Source of the DNA: Diatrype stigma
Taxonomy: Eukaryota > Ascomycota > Sordariomycetes > Xylariales > Diatrypaceae
Assembly (NCBI GenBank): GCA_022225965.2
Contig: JAKJXP020000049.1
Coordinates: 1-64,000 of the forward strand
Direction: 5' to 3'
DNA length: 64,000 bases
The position numbers were made by a program, and so were the translations under genes. Positions 46,306 through 57,071 of this stretch are shown piece after piece (position 1 is the first letter of the stretch; every line of letters begins with the position of its first letter). The notes below the pieces were generated by a model. That model had not been told where the DNA came from and ran no database searches. It saw nothing but the letters and a program-made list of their open reading frames with translations.

Positions 46306-48480
46306 TTAAGCCTGAGATTGATATCGCATCTCGAGCAGCCAGTTGCCGTCGAAGTCGATGCCTCGACGGATCTTGGTGGAAGTCTTGCGCCAGATGGAGC
46401 CGAGGCCAATGTCAGCCAGATAGAGCACCCATTCAGTGTCAGCTACTCCCATCTCTAGGGCCTTCAGTAGACCCTGCTTGGGGGCGCCCAGAGAGACTAT
46501 CCAGCGTGGACGGATGTAAAGCTTCACACCATCGATGATGCAGATCTTCCCCGATGAAGGCTCAATGCCACTAGGAATATCAATCGACATGACGAACGCT
46601 TCGATTCGGTTTGCCCATTCCATGAGTTCATAGGTAGTAGCTTGATCACTCATGCGCAACTCTTCGAAGGAGATCGTAAGGCCTAACAGGGCATCGATGA
46701 CCAGAGTGACCGGTAAGTGCGAGGCCGGTTTCAAGCTCGTAGCGTTCTTGCTGAGATGTTCGAAAAGTTCCGACTTCGTGTAGACGTTACCGCCGAAGTT
46801 GCGGAAAAGTCGGATCTGCTTTCGCAAATCTTCGAGGAGCTCTGCCTCACGCTCGATTCCGATAACGCAGACCAGTACGGTAAGGCCGTGATTTCTGAGG
46901 TGACGGCCAGCCGCGATTGCTCTGGACCCAGACTTGTTATTGCCGGCCAAGATGACGATGGTAGCAGGACTAGTGTTCGAAGCAGCGGCGGCTTGTTGTT
47001 GGAGTATAAGTGCGGGATCCTCCAAGGCCTTGACAGCCACTAAGGAGATCCCCCGGCCTGCATTCTCAGCCATGAGATCTTCCGTGAATCCAAAGTCATT
47101 CTGGGCGACGTTCTCGGCTACGAGCATCTGCAAGTGGGTGACCGTTTCGACACGTCGATTAATAGGCATAATGTACAGCCCTGACAGGTTCACAGTAGAG
47201 CCGAATCCGGAATTGACACGTCCCACGCCTCCGGACACTACCGTAGCGCTAGCTTTGCGCGATTGAGAACGGCGGGTCGTGGAAACTCGAGATTCCCCTC
47301 GCAAGCGCGAGGTTCGACCACTACCCTCCTGGCCACTATGCTTGTCACCGTTGTTCACAATGTTTCCATCATCAGCTTCGCTCTTCCAAAAATCGTCCGG
47401 TGTGTCCTTGATCTTCGTCGAGTTTGCTGGCGATGGAATGTCAAGCACATTCTCGGAGTAATGGAAGTTTTTGCCTCCAGCCGTGCCTGGCTTGGGGCGC
47501 GGGATGCGGTTGTGCGAGACCAGTCGCTGAGCTTCGTCAATGTCATCCTGAGCCTTCATCTCGTCGAAAATTGACCGCTTATCGAACTTAGCCAGTCCTT
47601 CCTGGAAGTCGAAGTCACCGGCTTCCTGAACATCCATAACATCCTCTGAAGCCCAGCCATTAGCTGCAGTTTGGCCGGCCTTTCCCTTCTGGACTTTTTT
47701 CAGGGATGCAAAGGGCTGGAATGACTTTGTAGATTGCAGCATCGGAGTCTGTCTCCAGCCCTTGCCCTGATTAGACCGGGCCGCACTAGTTTCCGCAGAC
47801 GCGACTGTATCCTTGTTTTCACCGTTCCGCTCCTTTTTTCGGTTGCGGTTGCGGCTTCGCTTGGTCCTCGCTGCCGGTTGAGTCGTAGGAATCGTAGACT
47901 GGTCTTGCGTCTCTTCGTCCTCGGTAGTATCGAGTCTCGTAGGGTCGGTCGGGTCTAGAGCCAGTTGGCCTATGCTGGCATTCAGAGTGGGCACAGTAGT
48001 TGTGTCAGACTCATCAGGGGACGAAAAGGACATGACATCGGCAGGGTTGGGAACGGGAGGATCGCGTTTCTCTGCCGTGTTTGGCAGGCGTGTCGAAATG
48101 CTGGTCTGAGAGGACTCGGATCGGGATCTGCGGCCGACACTAACGATGGCCGGATCTTGGAACGTCGTCTTGGGTGCAGCATTGGATGCGGCAGCTGATA
48201 CAGCTGATGCTGGAGGTGGTGCTGTGACTGTGGCATCAGATGTAATGGGTGCTAGCACAGGTACGACGTACTGGTCGTATAATACCTTAAGGTCACTGAT
48301 CTGAGTCGCTGAGATTTCAATCCGGCCTACCAGCTGCCTCGTTCTGAGTAGAACCGCATTGTCTAGGGTGATTCGTTCACGGGGCACAAGAGCGGAGATG
48401 GTGCCCTGAATCAACTCGTTGGAGGGAGGCTGGAGGGTGACGACGACTGACTTACGCAGCCACTGGGTTGTATCTGCCAT
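46306..48480 (-). CDS. EDC3: EDC3 enhancer of mRNA decapping
   Basis: P-body scaffold that activates the Dcp1-Dcp2 decapping complex and binds the helicase Dhh1. It is an intronless frame of 724 residues. An N-terminal LSm-like domain covers about residues 1-75 (VVVTLQPPSNELIQGTISAL, GRIEISATQISDLKVL). A long Ser/Pro/Lys-rich linker includes RTKRSRNRNRKKERN. The FDF motif follows (FDFQEGLAKFDKRSIFDEMK), then a YjeF-N dimerisation domain over roughly the last 290 residues, with TIVILAGNNKSGSRAIAAGR, LVIDALLGLT and MSIDIPSGIEPSSG. Order and length agree with filamentous-fungal Edc3. The start is the ATG at 48480, giving MADTTQWL. Confidence 0.95.
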   Translation of the reverse strand: MADTTQWLRKSVVVTLQPPSNELIQGTISALVPRERITLDNAVLLRTRQLVGRIEISATQISDLKVLYDQYVVPVLAPITSDATVTAPPPASAVSAAASNAAPKTTFQDPAIVSVGRRSRSESSQTSISTRLPNTAEKRDPPVPNPADVMSFSSPDESDTTTVPTLNASIGQLALDPTDPTRLDTTEDEETQDQSTIPTTQPAARTKRSRNRNRKKERNGENKDTVASAETSAARSNQGKGWRQTPMLQSTKSFQPFASLKKVQKGKAGQTAANGWASEDVMDVQEAGDFDFQEGLAKFDKRSIFDEMKAQDDIDEAQRLVSHNRIPRPKPGTAGGKNFHYSENVLDIPSPANSTKIKDTPDDFWKSEADDGNIVNNGDKHSGQEGSGRTSRLRGESRVSTTRRSQSRKASATVVSGGVGRVNSGFGSTVNLSGLYIMPINRRVETVTHLQMLVAENVAQNDFGFTEDLMAENAGRGISLVAVKALEDPALILQQQAAAASNTSPATIVILAGNNKSGSRAIAAGRHLRNHGLTVLVCVIGIEREAELLEDLRKQIRLFRNFGGNVYTKSELFEHLSKNATSLKPASHLPVTLVIDALLGLTISFEELRMSDQATTYELMEWANRIEAFVMSIDIPSGIEPSSGKICIIDGVKLYIRPRWIVSLGAPKQGLLKALEMGVADTEWVLYLADIGLGSIWRKTSTKIRRGIDFDGNWLLEMRYQSQA

Positions 48481-48589
48481 GATTGCTGGCTGGCTCGGAG
48501 TGCTAGTAGAGAAGTTGATGGGTTGGAATTGACGATGTGGGATTGGGAATGTCGTTGACGTTCAAGTTGGCAGGATGGTTAATGTAATT

Positions 48590-48735
48590 GGAAGGATCGA
48601 CGACGTCGTGGTTGACAGAGACAGTGATGTCAAAATCGGCAGGGTCGACAATGGAAGGACCGATGATGGAAGGATCGACGATGTTGTGGTTGGCAGGGAC
48701 AGTAGGTAATGTCAAGATTGGCAGGGTCGACGATG
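48590..48735. repeat. Two imperfect direct repeats of about 65 bp upstream of EDC3
   Basis: Copy one is at 48590-48653 and copy two at 48668-48735. Each begins GGAAGGATCGACGA and ends GGCAGGGTCGACRATG; copy two has a few extra bases. A partial third unit seems to start near 48557. They lie 110-260 bp upstream of the EDC3 start, within its leader or promoter. Confidence 0.8.
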
Positions 48736-50030
48736 CCGAGAAACTGTTGCAATGTCGACCACTGGTAAGGAACTCACGATGACTGACGACGGGGTAGGGA
48801 AGTTGGCAACGTTGCTGTGTTCAATTAACAGGCAAGGTGGACGACGTTCAGGCAGGAGATAGGTAAGACCAGGCGCCTGTGTGGGTGCTGAAGAATTTGG
48901 GCGTCGATAAGGTCAACAGTGTTCGGGAGTTAGGAGAACCCTTGTGGACTGTACTTCAGAGGACGTTGCTGTTGCTAAGCAACAACTTGCATACACGTTG
49001 GGATGGGATGGTACGGGATGGTACGGGATGGGATGGCGCTGCTCCGCAGGCGTGAATTGGTGAGGGAGGAAATCCCCTTGAGGATAGAACCAAAGTGTCT
49101 GCTCGATATTCCACAAGATTGTGCGTGTTGGTCAATGGTGCAGGGCTGGGAAAGAACGACGACGTTGATCTGGAGATCTGCCTATCTGTGAAGCTGGCGA
49201 CGTTGTGGTGTCCAGGATCTACGCGAAAATGCGACTGGTAGAAGGTAGGAGCGAATTGTTCTTATCGATAACGAAATGAAATCATTTGTTACGTCGTTAC
49301 AAAAGAAGTACCTATATACACAGGTACTTGTTGCTGCCGTCTGTTGGGCGACACTTGGTTGGTCGACGCCCTGTTAGTCAACAGTGTTACAATCTGCTAC
49401 AGACTGTCTGTCACATGTGTCTTGCAACTTTGATTGGACCGTCTTCCGTTCTGTTCAACTACATACATGCCTACCTAAATCTTAATCCGATGCTCACTCC
49501 CTCCTTCCCATCAATCATGAATCACGGTACCTTGAAGCAAGTTGAAGGTTACCCAGGTAGGTCGCCCGTCGCCCGTCTCCCAGCCGTGGTTGCGTGCATA
49601 CCTACCTAGGTACTAAGTAGGTACCTAGGTAAGTATTTCGTGAACTAGAAAGGAGCAGGAACGATATGCAAATCCTCAAGGCGTGCGTGCCCATTGCGTA
49701 CCTGAGTACCTTTGCATGGGCAGCAAAGTTCACAAGGTTCTCTGTGTCACTCTGTAGACTATTTCCGCAGATTAACAGAGCAATGTCTTCAATACAACAA
49801 GTGTAGCATTACTGTACTGCAATCTCCAGCCTACCTATGTAGATATATCATAGGTACTGCACCATACAGGGATAGCTACAAGAGTACACCCAAAACAATA
49901 AAGATTGAAACAAACTCCAACACCGATTATGCTATGCTGTGTTTGATATATCCAAAACGGCTTCATAGCCACCGAACAAGACAAGATAGATGATCCAGAT
50001 GAAAACAATGCTGCCGGCCAAGCTCCCTAC
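48736..50030. other. Intergenic region upstream of EDC3
   Basis: No gene is supported. A GGGATGGTAC/GGGATGG tandem is at about 49008-49035. TAGGTACCTA-type palindromes are dense at 49600-49640. The right end should contain the 3' flank of the minus-strand transporter. Confidence 0.45.
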
Positions 50031-50467
50031 CTAGTCTCTCCTCAGCTCCCCACCGCCCCCCTGCGGCCCTCCGAGGAGGCTGCTCTCCTCATCAAGAACC
50101 GGCTTCTTCTTCTGCTGCTGCTGCTCCTCGTTCGGTTTCTGGTTCCTCTGCAGGCTCAGCCAGATGGCAGCGCCGATGATGAGGACCGCGCCCAGGAGGC
50201 TCAAGGGCGGAGGCGTGGTGCCCCAGACGACCCGCTCGATGATCAGCGCGAACACCATCTGCAGGTACGTCATGTTGGTCGCGCGCCCGGCCTTCTCCCT
50301 CTTGAGGCCCTCCGTCAGCAGGAACTGGAGCAGGAAGCCCGCGATCCCGATGATGGTCAGTAGGGTCCTGCATCGTAGTGGTTAATAATGAAACTTGTGC
50401 GCCAGTGTTGCCTCGCAAGGAGGGGGAAAGAAGAACTGCGGTAGAGTCCATAGCTTCAATTATACGG

Positions 50468-50521
<54 letters not shown>

Positions 50522-52010
50522 AGAACGAATACACACCATTGCAGCGCCCCGCGCGGGAGCACGAACTCGAGATCCGGGTGCACGAGGATGATGGCGGCGG
50601 ACCCGACGGTGGCCACGAGCGCGTAGTAGTTGACGCTGACGAGGGAGTGGGCGCGCTTGCCGATGACGCGGATCGTGGTGTAGGCGGTGGCGGCGGCGAA
50701 GGTGCCCAGCACGGCGCAGAGCACAGCGAGGCCGCGCTGTGAGGGAGAAGGGGCCTCGGGCGGCACCAGACCGCCACCGCCATAACCACTAATACCATGA
50801 ATGCCGCGAGGGGAAGGCTGGTCTGGCGTGACTAGCCTAAGAAAGACCATGGCCAAATCATCGCTGTCGCTGTCCCTAGGGTCCGCGACTGCCTCGCGGG
50901 GGAAGAGGAAGGGCGGGCGGGCGACCAGGAGCACGCCGGCTAGGGCGATGAGGCCCGCCAGGGCTTCCTTGGGAGTGTAGGGTTCCTGCGGAAGAAAGGG
51001 CGGGATGGTCAGGGTTGGGCCGAACTAGCTCTCTCGGGGGGGGGGGTCAAGACAGGCAGGACTTAACTCACCCTCAGCCAGACGTAGCACACGAACGCGG
51101 TCAGAGTGGGAACGAGGAAGGAGATGACGGTGGCATCGGCGAGGTTCAGGTACGTCAGGGCGTCTAGGTAGTTGGGAGAGGGAGAGAAAAGCGGCGCGTT
51201 AGCCAAAGAACTACACCAACTAATTACAGTACAAAGGCACATGCATGGCAACAGGAATTATGTCACAATGCAATGCCACAGCCCGGTGGTTGGTTGGTTG
51301 AAAGTGAACGTTTGACCGAACGACTTACAGTACGAGCCGAAGAGGCCGGAGAACCCAGCGAAGCCGCGCAGGACGAGCAGGCCCCGGATGTTGCGCTTGC
51401 CGAAGGGGAAGTCGGGCACCTGCTGGTACCACATGTAGAGGAAGCCCAGCACGGCCGTGGCTAGCATGCGGACGAAGATGATCTGCAGCGCGTGGAACTG
51501 CTTGCTGTTCGACGAGCCATCGCCACTCGTCAGCAGCTTCGCGGCAGTGTTCATCTGGGAGAAAAGGGTCAGCGGGAAATTCAATCTCGGCGGCAAGTAA
51601 CTAGGTAAGCCAGTAAGCAAGTAAGCAAGCAAGCAAGCGGAAGCACGCACGACGGAGCCGAATGTCTGCGCCAGGAACACGAAGAACAGGCCGATGTTCC
51701 TCTGATAGAAGCCCTTCAGGTCTCCCCAGACCCTACTGCGCCACCGCTGCTGGCCCCTTCCTTCTTCTCCTGCCTCCTCTTCTTCATTCTCATCATCCCG
51801 ATGAGACGACGGCTCTGACCTTCCTCCGGCCTCGGGGCCAGACTCGGAACCGGAACCGGCACCGCTGCTACTACCCGGGCTTCGGCCCACGGGACTAGTA
51901 GTAGCTCCGGCGAGTCTGTCCGAAGAAGACGGCGATCTCGAAGCATCGCCGTCTTCCTGGTGGACGCTAGCAGCGCCTGGAGCGGAGCTGGTGGTAGTGC
52001 CGTAGTTCAT
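50031..52010 (-). CDS. EamA/DMT-superfamily transporter
   Basis: Ten-helix drug/metabolite-type transporter, a family that includes nucleotide-sugar and uncharacterised solute carriers. Five exons are inferred on the complement: 51651-52010, 51329-51554, 51072-51163, 50537-50985 and 50031-50367, giving about 487 residues. A long Ser/Gly/Glu-rich cytosolic N-terminus (about 105 residues) precedes the helices. The first EamA repeat reads QIIFVRMLATAVLGFLYMWY, GLLVLRGFAGFSGLFGSYYA, LTYLNLADATVISFLVPTLT and LAGLIALAGVLLVARPPFLF. The second ends LQMVFALIIERVVWG, LLGAVLIIGAAIWLSLQRNQ, followed by a Gln/Lys-rich tail. A poorly conserved insert (about 60 residues) lies between the two halves. Intron 4 contains a T53 run on the sense strand. 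The substrate is unknown. Confidence 0.88.
50468..50520. repeat. A53 homopolymer (T53 on the sense strand) in transporter intron 4
   Basis: Fifty-three consecutive A on the plus strand inside the fourth intron of the minus-strand transporter gene. The exact count is likely to be unreliable or variable. Confidence 0.95.
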
Positions 52011-53157
52011 CCTTATTTTCCCTCCGTCTTTACTGTCCGTTCTGTATAACTACATATGACTCCAAATAGCGGCGAAAAGCGTTGGAAAGGAAGAAAAGAA
52101 GTGGAGATAGGAGTGGCTGGTCGTCCTTCGTCCTGAGTAAGTAGGTAAGCACCTAGGGGCGAAGTTTTCTTGTGCCCCACACCGCTACCTATACTGGTCA
52201 CAAGGTGTAGGCAGGCATGCGGTGTCCGTCGTTTGTACGGTAACTTACTCGGGTATTATTTGCCACGACTACCTATGCCGACGTTGATTCTGTAAAACGT
52301 GGAATTTGTTCCAGTTGTATGTTCCCGTTCCTACCTCCGGTGGCGGACGCTGTCCCGAGCCGAGGCCAAAGCCGAACATTGGGGTAGAACCTTTTCGCAC
52401 TTCCACGTTGGGTAAGTATCGCGAGAAGCTTGCTTCTATACGAAGTATACCTACGTTGGGCGATTGCTCGGGTAACCAACTTGCATGCTTAATATCTTGA
52501 GACCCTTTCTGAAAAGCCTTTCTTAAGCCTAGGAAAATAAAATCAAACTGAAGTTAGTCCGTGATCACGTATTGTTAGCCGTGGGATAGTTGCATGTTGA
52601 ATCATAGATCGAACATCCTTGTCGACCTACTCATTTTTGAATACGTTGATCGCCATCAAAAGTTGATCTACAATATGCTCGCGTCTACTGCCAACGTTTA
52701 TCATTGCTACTGCTGCTGCTACACGATAACTTCCACTGCACATGGGTGTGCCTGAGCCCGGTAGCCACGTAAAAAGGTAAGCGAACAAGTACCATCATGT
52801 AATGGTGCGGAATCCCAAGTCCCAAGGCCTCAGTCTTGTATTGAGGTGTGCTAGTGCGATTTGATAGGCTGACATGAAAATAGTCCACCAGTAGAAGTAA
52901 TGCTCTTTGGCGAGCTCTCCTGGTATGTTGATATGCCTCGACTTTCCCACACGCCCCAACGATTAGGCCACCATCGTGAGATAGCTCAGTTACTTGTTTT
53001 CCTCAGTTTCACCCACATAGAAAGATGCTAACCGCTCTTCTGTGAACGCCTCTGGAGCAAGGCCTTTTATCAAGAAGTCACCTCGGGTATTTTCCCCTTT
53101 CAACGAAAAGTCTAACATCGTAGCTCTAGGAACTCCACAACTCCTGATTTGAAATGC
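52011..53157. other. Intergenic region between the DMT transporter and PIF1
   Basis: No gene is supported. Its left part is the transporter promoter and its right part the PIF1 3' flank. Only short motif-free frames are present. Confidence 0.45.
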
Positions 53158-55950
53158 TTATGCGTACGCTGCCGCCATGGCCTCCTCGTCGTCATCTAGA
53201 TCCGTAACTTGTCTAGGAGGGCCCTTTGGCCTGAACGACGCATTCGAGCCCTGGGAGGCGAAATCCGATACTGCAGTTGGCTTTTTCGGCTTGATGGCTG
53301 TCTCTGCGCTGTATAGTTTGTTGTAGAAATTGGTAACGCGGGGATGCGCTACAACCTTATTCTTGTCAAATCGTAATACCTGTAGACCTTGTTGGCTTGT
53401 AGCACGACTGAGTGCGACGTATGCCTGTCCCTTTTCGAATACTTTACCCAGGTCCACCTTTACCCGTTCCAAGGTCTGTCCCTGGGCCTTATGAATGGAA
53501 AGCGCCCAGGCGAGAATCAGAGGCAACTGCCTCCTTTGCGCTTGCACCTCGCCGTTGGGAAGCTCAACTTTCCAATCCTCTGGTACACATAGAAGCTGGC
53601 GATGAGTACCATCTGTCGCGGTGAACTGAACGATGGGATACTCTTTCAAGTCCTTCAGACTTCCCATGTCTCGGCTGAATGACGCGATCTTTGCCTTGGC
53701 ACGAGGATCCACCTCTGTATCATCAGAGCCAGGTTCCGCATTTTTGCTGGTAGCATATGCAAAGGCAGCTTCACTCGAGAAGCCCATCACCTTCCCCAGT
53801 GACCCGTTGACCAAGGTCTCGTCCAGATTTTTGATGAGCATAACCTGAGCACCCTTCTTCAGATCAATAGTCTTGGGTGCCATCATATGCTGAAGTAGTT
53901 TGTCACGGACATTTGGATCTCCTGTATCGGTGGCTTCAAATCGACGCACAGCACCAGACAAGCCTTTCAATCGGGTATCATTCGATCGGTCGACCTCATA
54001 ACGTGTAGGAAATCTGCGATATGTTAGTCGGCGGTTTTCTACTCCAAGCACAGGCGGGGCGGTACAATTCAGTCGCCGTTAAACCATCTTCTAGGCTCAA
54101 CGGGCGTGAGAGATTCTTGAAGGTCTGAACGGTCTCGTTGCTGATTCTCCCAAGACGCATTTCATTTAACATCGTGGCAAATTCTACAGAAAGATTAGCT
54201 GGGTACGGCACGTGGCAGGGAATGACAACCAACCTGGATCTTTCTGACGGAAAACTTGAGTTAAACCAATGGTATGGTCGATCGATGTGTTCCATGTGGC
54301 TGCTTCGAAGGCGAATTTGATATCTTTCTTTCCACCCCCATCAGGGACAGGGGGCAGCTGGAAGAAATCGCCTGTTATGACAAGCTGGATTCCACCCCAT
54401 GGTCTGCCATTATTTCGGATTGTCCGGGCTACCTGCGCAAGTTTATCAAAAAGATCGCCATCGACCATGGAAACCTCGTCGATGACGAGTGTATTTGTTC
54501 TGAGCCATCGGTTCTTGGCCTTGGGGTTGCGACGAATCTTTCTGACAAGTGTTGGCACATCCTCCTTGCCAAGACCGATACCAGCGAAGCTATGTAACGT
54601 CATACCCCCAATATTGCAAGCAGCAAGACCGGTGGAAGCTGTCACACTGATACGTTCTGGATCCTTTGCACACTTCCTCTTCAGCTCCTGGATAATTGCT
54701 CGCATCAACACTGATTTTCCCGTTCCAGCAGGGCCGGTGAAAAATACGCTTTGCTTGTTCTTGAGAACCATATCGATAACCTGCTGCTGTTCAGAGCTTA
54801 GTGAAATGGCAGATGCATTGGCTTTTGACTTGGCATGTGTCTCTGTTGCGACAGATGGTCCGATTTCCGATTCCGATTTCTTGTTGGCGGCCTTGAACTT
54901 CTCTTGTTTCTCCTTATACGCACTCTGTGATAAATCCCAGACTTGAGTCTTCTTAGGTTTCGGAGCTGGCGTGGCAAAAGGCTGTGGTTCTTGTCCTATC
55001 GAATCTTCCGGTATAGCGTCTTCATCTAAAACTTCTGGCCTACTCTCTCGCGCGAAGGATGGGGGTAATCTTGCTCTCTTTACAGCGGCAGCAGGCCTCG
55101 ATGGTGCAGGATCTTCCAGTGATTGCCGCTTCAAGGTGTTCTCAGTGCGACCCAAAGGGTGAATCGTCTTGGCAGGAGGGGGGACCTTGTGCTCCTGTGG
55201 AGAAGAGGACCAGGTAAATTGTGTGGACGATGGCGCTGCTGATAGCGCTGGCGCAGGGTCGGGTATCGCTTGGGCTGGGGCTTTGGCTTTAGGTGGCAGG
55301 GAGGGTAGGGAATCATGACATTGATAGTCCAACTCGAGGTTATCATCATCGCTGAAGTCGTCAACCGAGATATATACTGAAGGGTGCGGTTTTGCGTCCG
55401 GACCACCAATATCGGCCACAGTTGGCAACTCTTCCGTGAAAGACCCAGCATTGTTACAGAGTGATGCCACACTAGAGTCATAACTGGTGTTTGATGTTGC
55501 TTCAGAGCCTGTCCGCATGTATGGGCGCATGACATTGCTCGACGAGGAGCTCAATGGAGTAGCACTCGTGCTCGATGTCCTGGATGCTGTTGAACTGGCA
55601 CGAGGCTGCCCCTTATCACGTCCATTCTTGAAGGACTGGATGATGTTGCCATCCTGAGTGCCGGGACTGCTTGACGGAAACAACTGCTTCGCAAGGGGGG
55701 TATTGTTGGCTGGTGGAGGCCTCGAGGCACGATATTGGTTGTTGGCTCTGCCTAACATGGTGTCAGGAGATGACGGCTGAGTATAACCAACTGCATATGC
55801 TTGAGCATACGCATGTGGTCGATGGGGTATTGGCCGCACTCTGGGGATCTGGCTTGGGATCTGTCTTGGGATCTGTCTTGGGATCTGCCGGGCGAATGAA
55901 AGTCTCAAAGGTCTCAAAGGCAGTCCAGATCGTGGAATACCAGCATACAT
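53158..55950 (-). CDS. PIF1: PIF1-family DNA helicase
   Basis: 5'-3' SF1B helicase for mitochondrial DNA maintenance, telomerase displacement, G-quadruplex unwinding and Okazaki processing. Three exons, complement of 54234-55950, 54066-54183 and 53158-54013, give about 896 residues. The first in-frame ATG is 55950. The Arg/Ser/Pro-rich N-terminus with no acidic residue for about 40 positions fits a mitochondrial presequence. It includes a short tandem [17 protein letters not shown]. Helicase motifs are intact: Walker A GPAGTGKS near residue 406, [28 protein letters not shown], and [19 protein letters not shown]. Exon 2 carries [13 protein letters not shown]. The C-terminal part has [30 protein letters not shown] and [20 protein letters not shown], with [18 protein letters not shown] near the end. 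It is head to head with LIG4. Confidence 0.94.
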
Positions 55951-57071
55951 ACAGGAGGCAGCTGGTCGATCCGCAGGTGTCAAGTCAACGGAGGGGAAGT
56001 TGGGGAAGTCGCGTTATGGGGGCGTGCACATGTTCCAACCTGGAAGGCAACAACAACATTAACAAGGGGTCTGTCTGGGGGGTCAAACGAACAATCGGGG
56101 TTCAAGGAGTTAGTAATTTGGGTGTGTCATCTCAATAGTGAAAACCCAAAATCTTGAGACCCGACAAATCCGGTAGGAACTATTTCTCACTTGGTAATGA
56201 CTAGTGGGGGAAGTCGCGCTACAGGCGTGGCAAGTCGCGTTCCATTAAGTTAACGGCTGAATGATTCAACTTTAATTTTACAAGCATGTGCGTGTATGAA
56301 GTACTAGGTGAGCGGAACCCGCTTGTATGTGATTGGTCTGAAAATGATGTAAGGTACAGATGACCACTAACCTGGAAGGTACTACATACTAGGTAAATAG
56401 TAGTTAGGCCGTTCGCACCCCCGTTGTTACATAACTACGTAGGTGATTTAATGCATCTTCTGGGAATCTGTGTCATTCCAGTAAGCAGGCAGTTGTGTAC
56501 CTAGAGCTATTGTACTTCCGTATGAATGTAGTCATAAGCAGGTGGATGGTCATCTTATACTTCTACCAACACCTTGCCTTCCTTTTGGTTGCTTAGTCCT
56601 CACTGTAGATGAGATGTCATAGGTACCTAGGTATCATGGGCATTTTTTCGGGTTAACACATGGTCTACGGCCACCGTCCAAGACGGGAGCTACCTACACC
56701 TTAACTGTAGCGCCCAACCATCATAATCACAGTGGGCACCACCTTCTAGGCAGAACTCCCAGGCTCCTGCCTCTGCCTTGAACACATACATGGATTACAA
56801 CCACATGCATGTGCACCTTTTATCTATCAATGGGAGGTTCAAGGTTGTCTGTACCTACCCACCTACAAAATACAATGAGTTGATAAATACATGGAACAAA
56901 GAAAATTACGGCCTTCTCCAATACTCCCGTCGTATCTACAACATCGAATTTGGGGACTCCTCCAATAAGCCCCGAATCCATCTTTGATCTCACATCGACG
57001 AACAATCAGGTTGTCTGGTGATTGGATATAGACCGTCCAGGTCCAGCCGCTGTGATCTTGCATGAGAGATC
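55951..57071. promoter_or_regulatory. Divergent intergenic region PIF1 / LIG4
   Basis: 1.1 kb between two genes of DNA metabolism transcribed away from each other. It contains TAGGTACCTAGGTATC at about 56619-56634 and other TACCTA motifs, and short frames without motifs. A shared promoter is possible, but no specific element is recognised. Confidence 0.45.

Noticed and set aside
56778..57005. Small frames on both strands just upstream of LIG4
   Set aside because: They fall in the divergent promoter, overlap each other, and show no recognisable domain.
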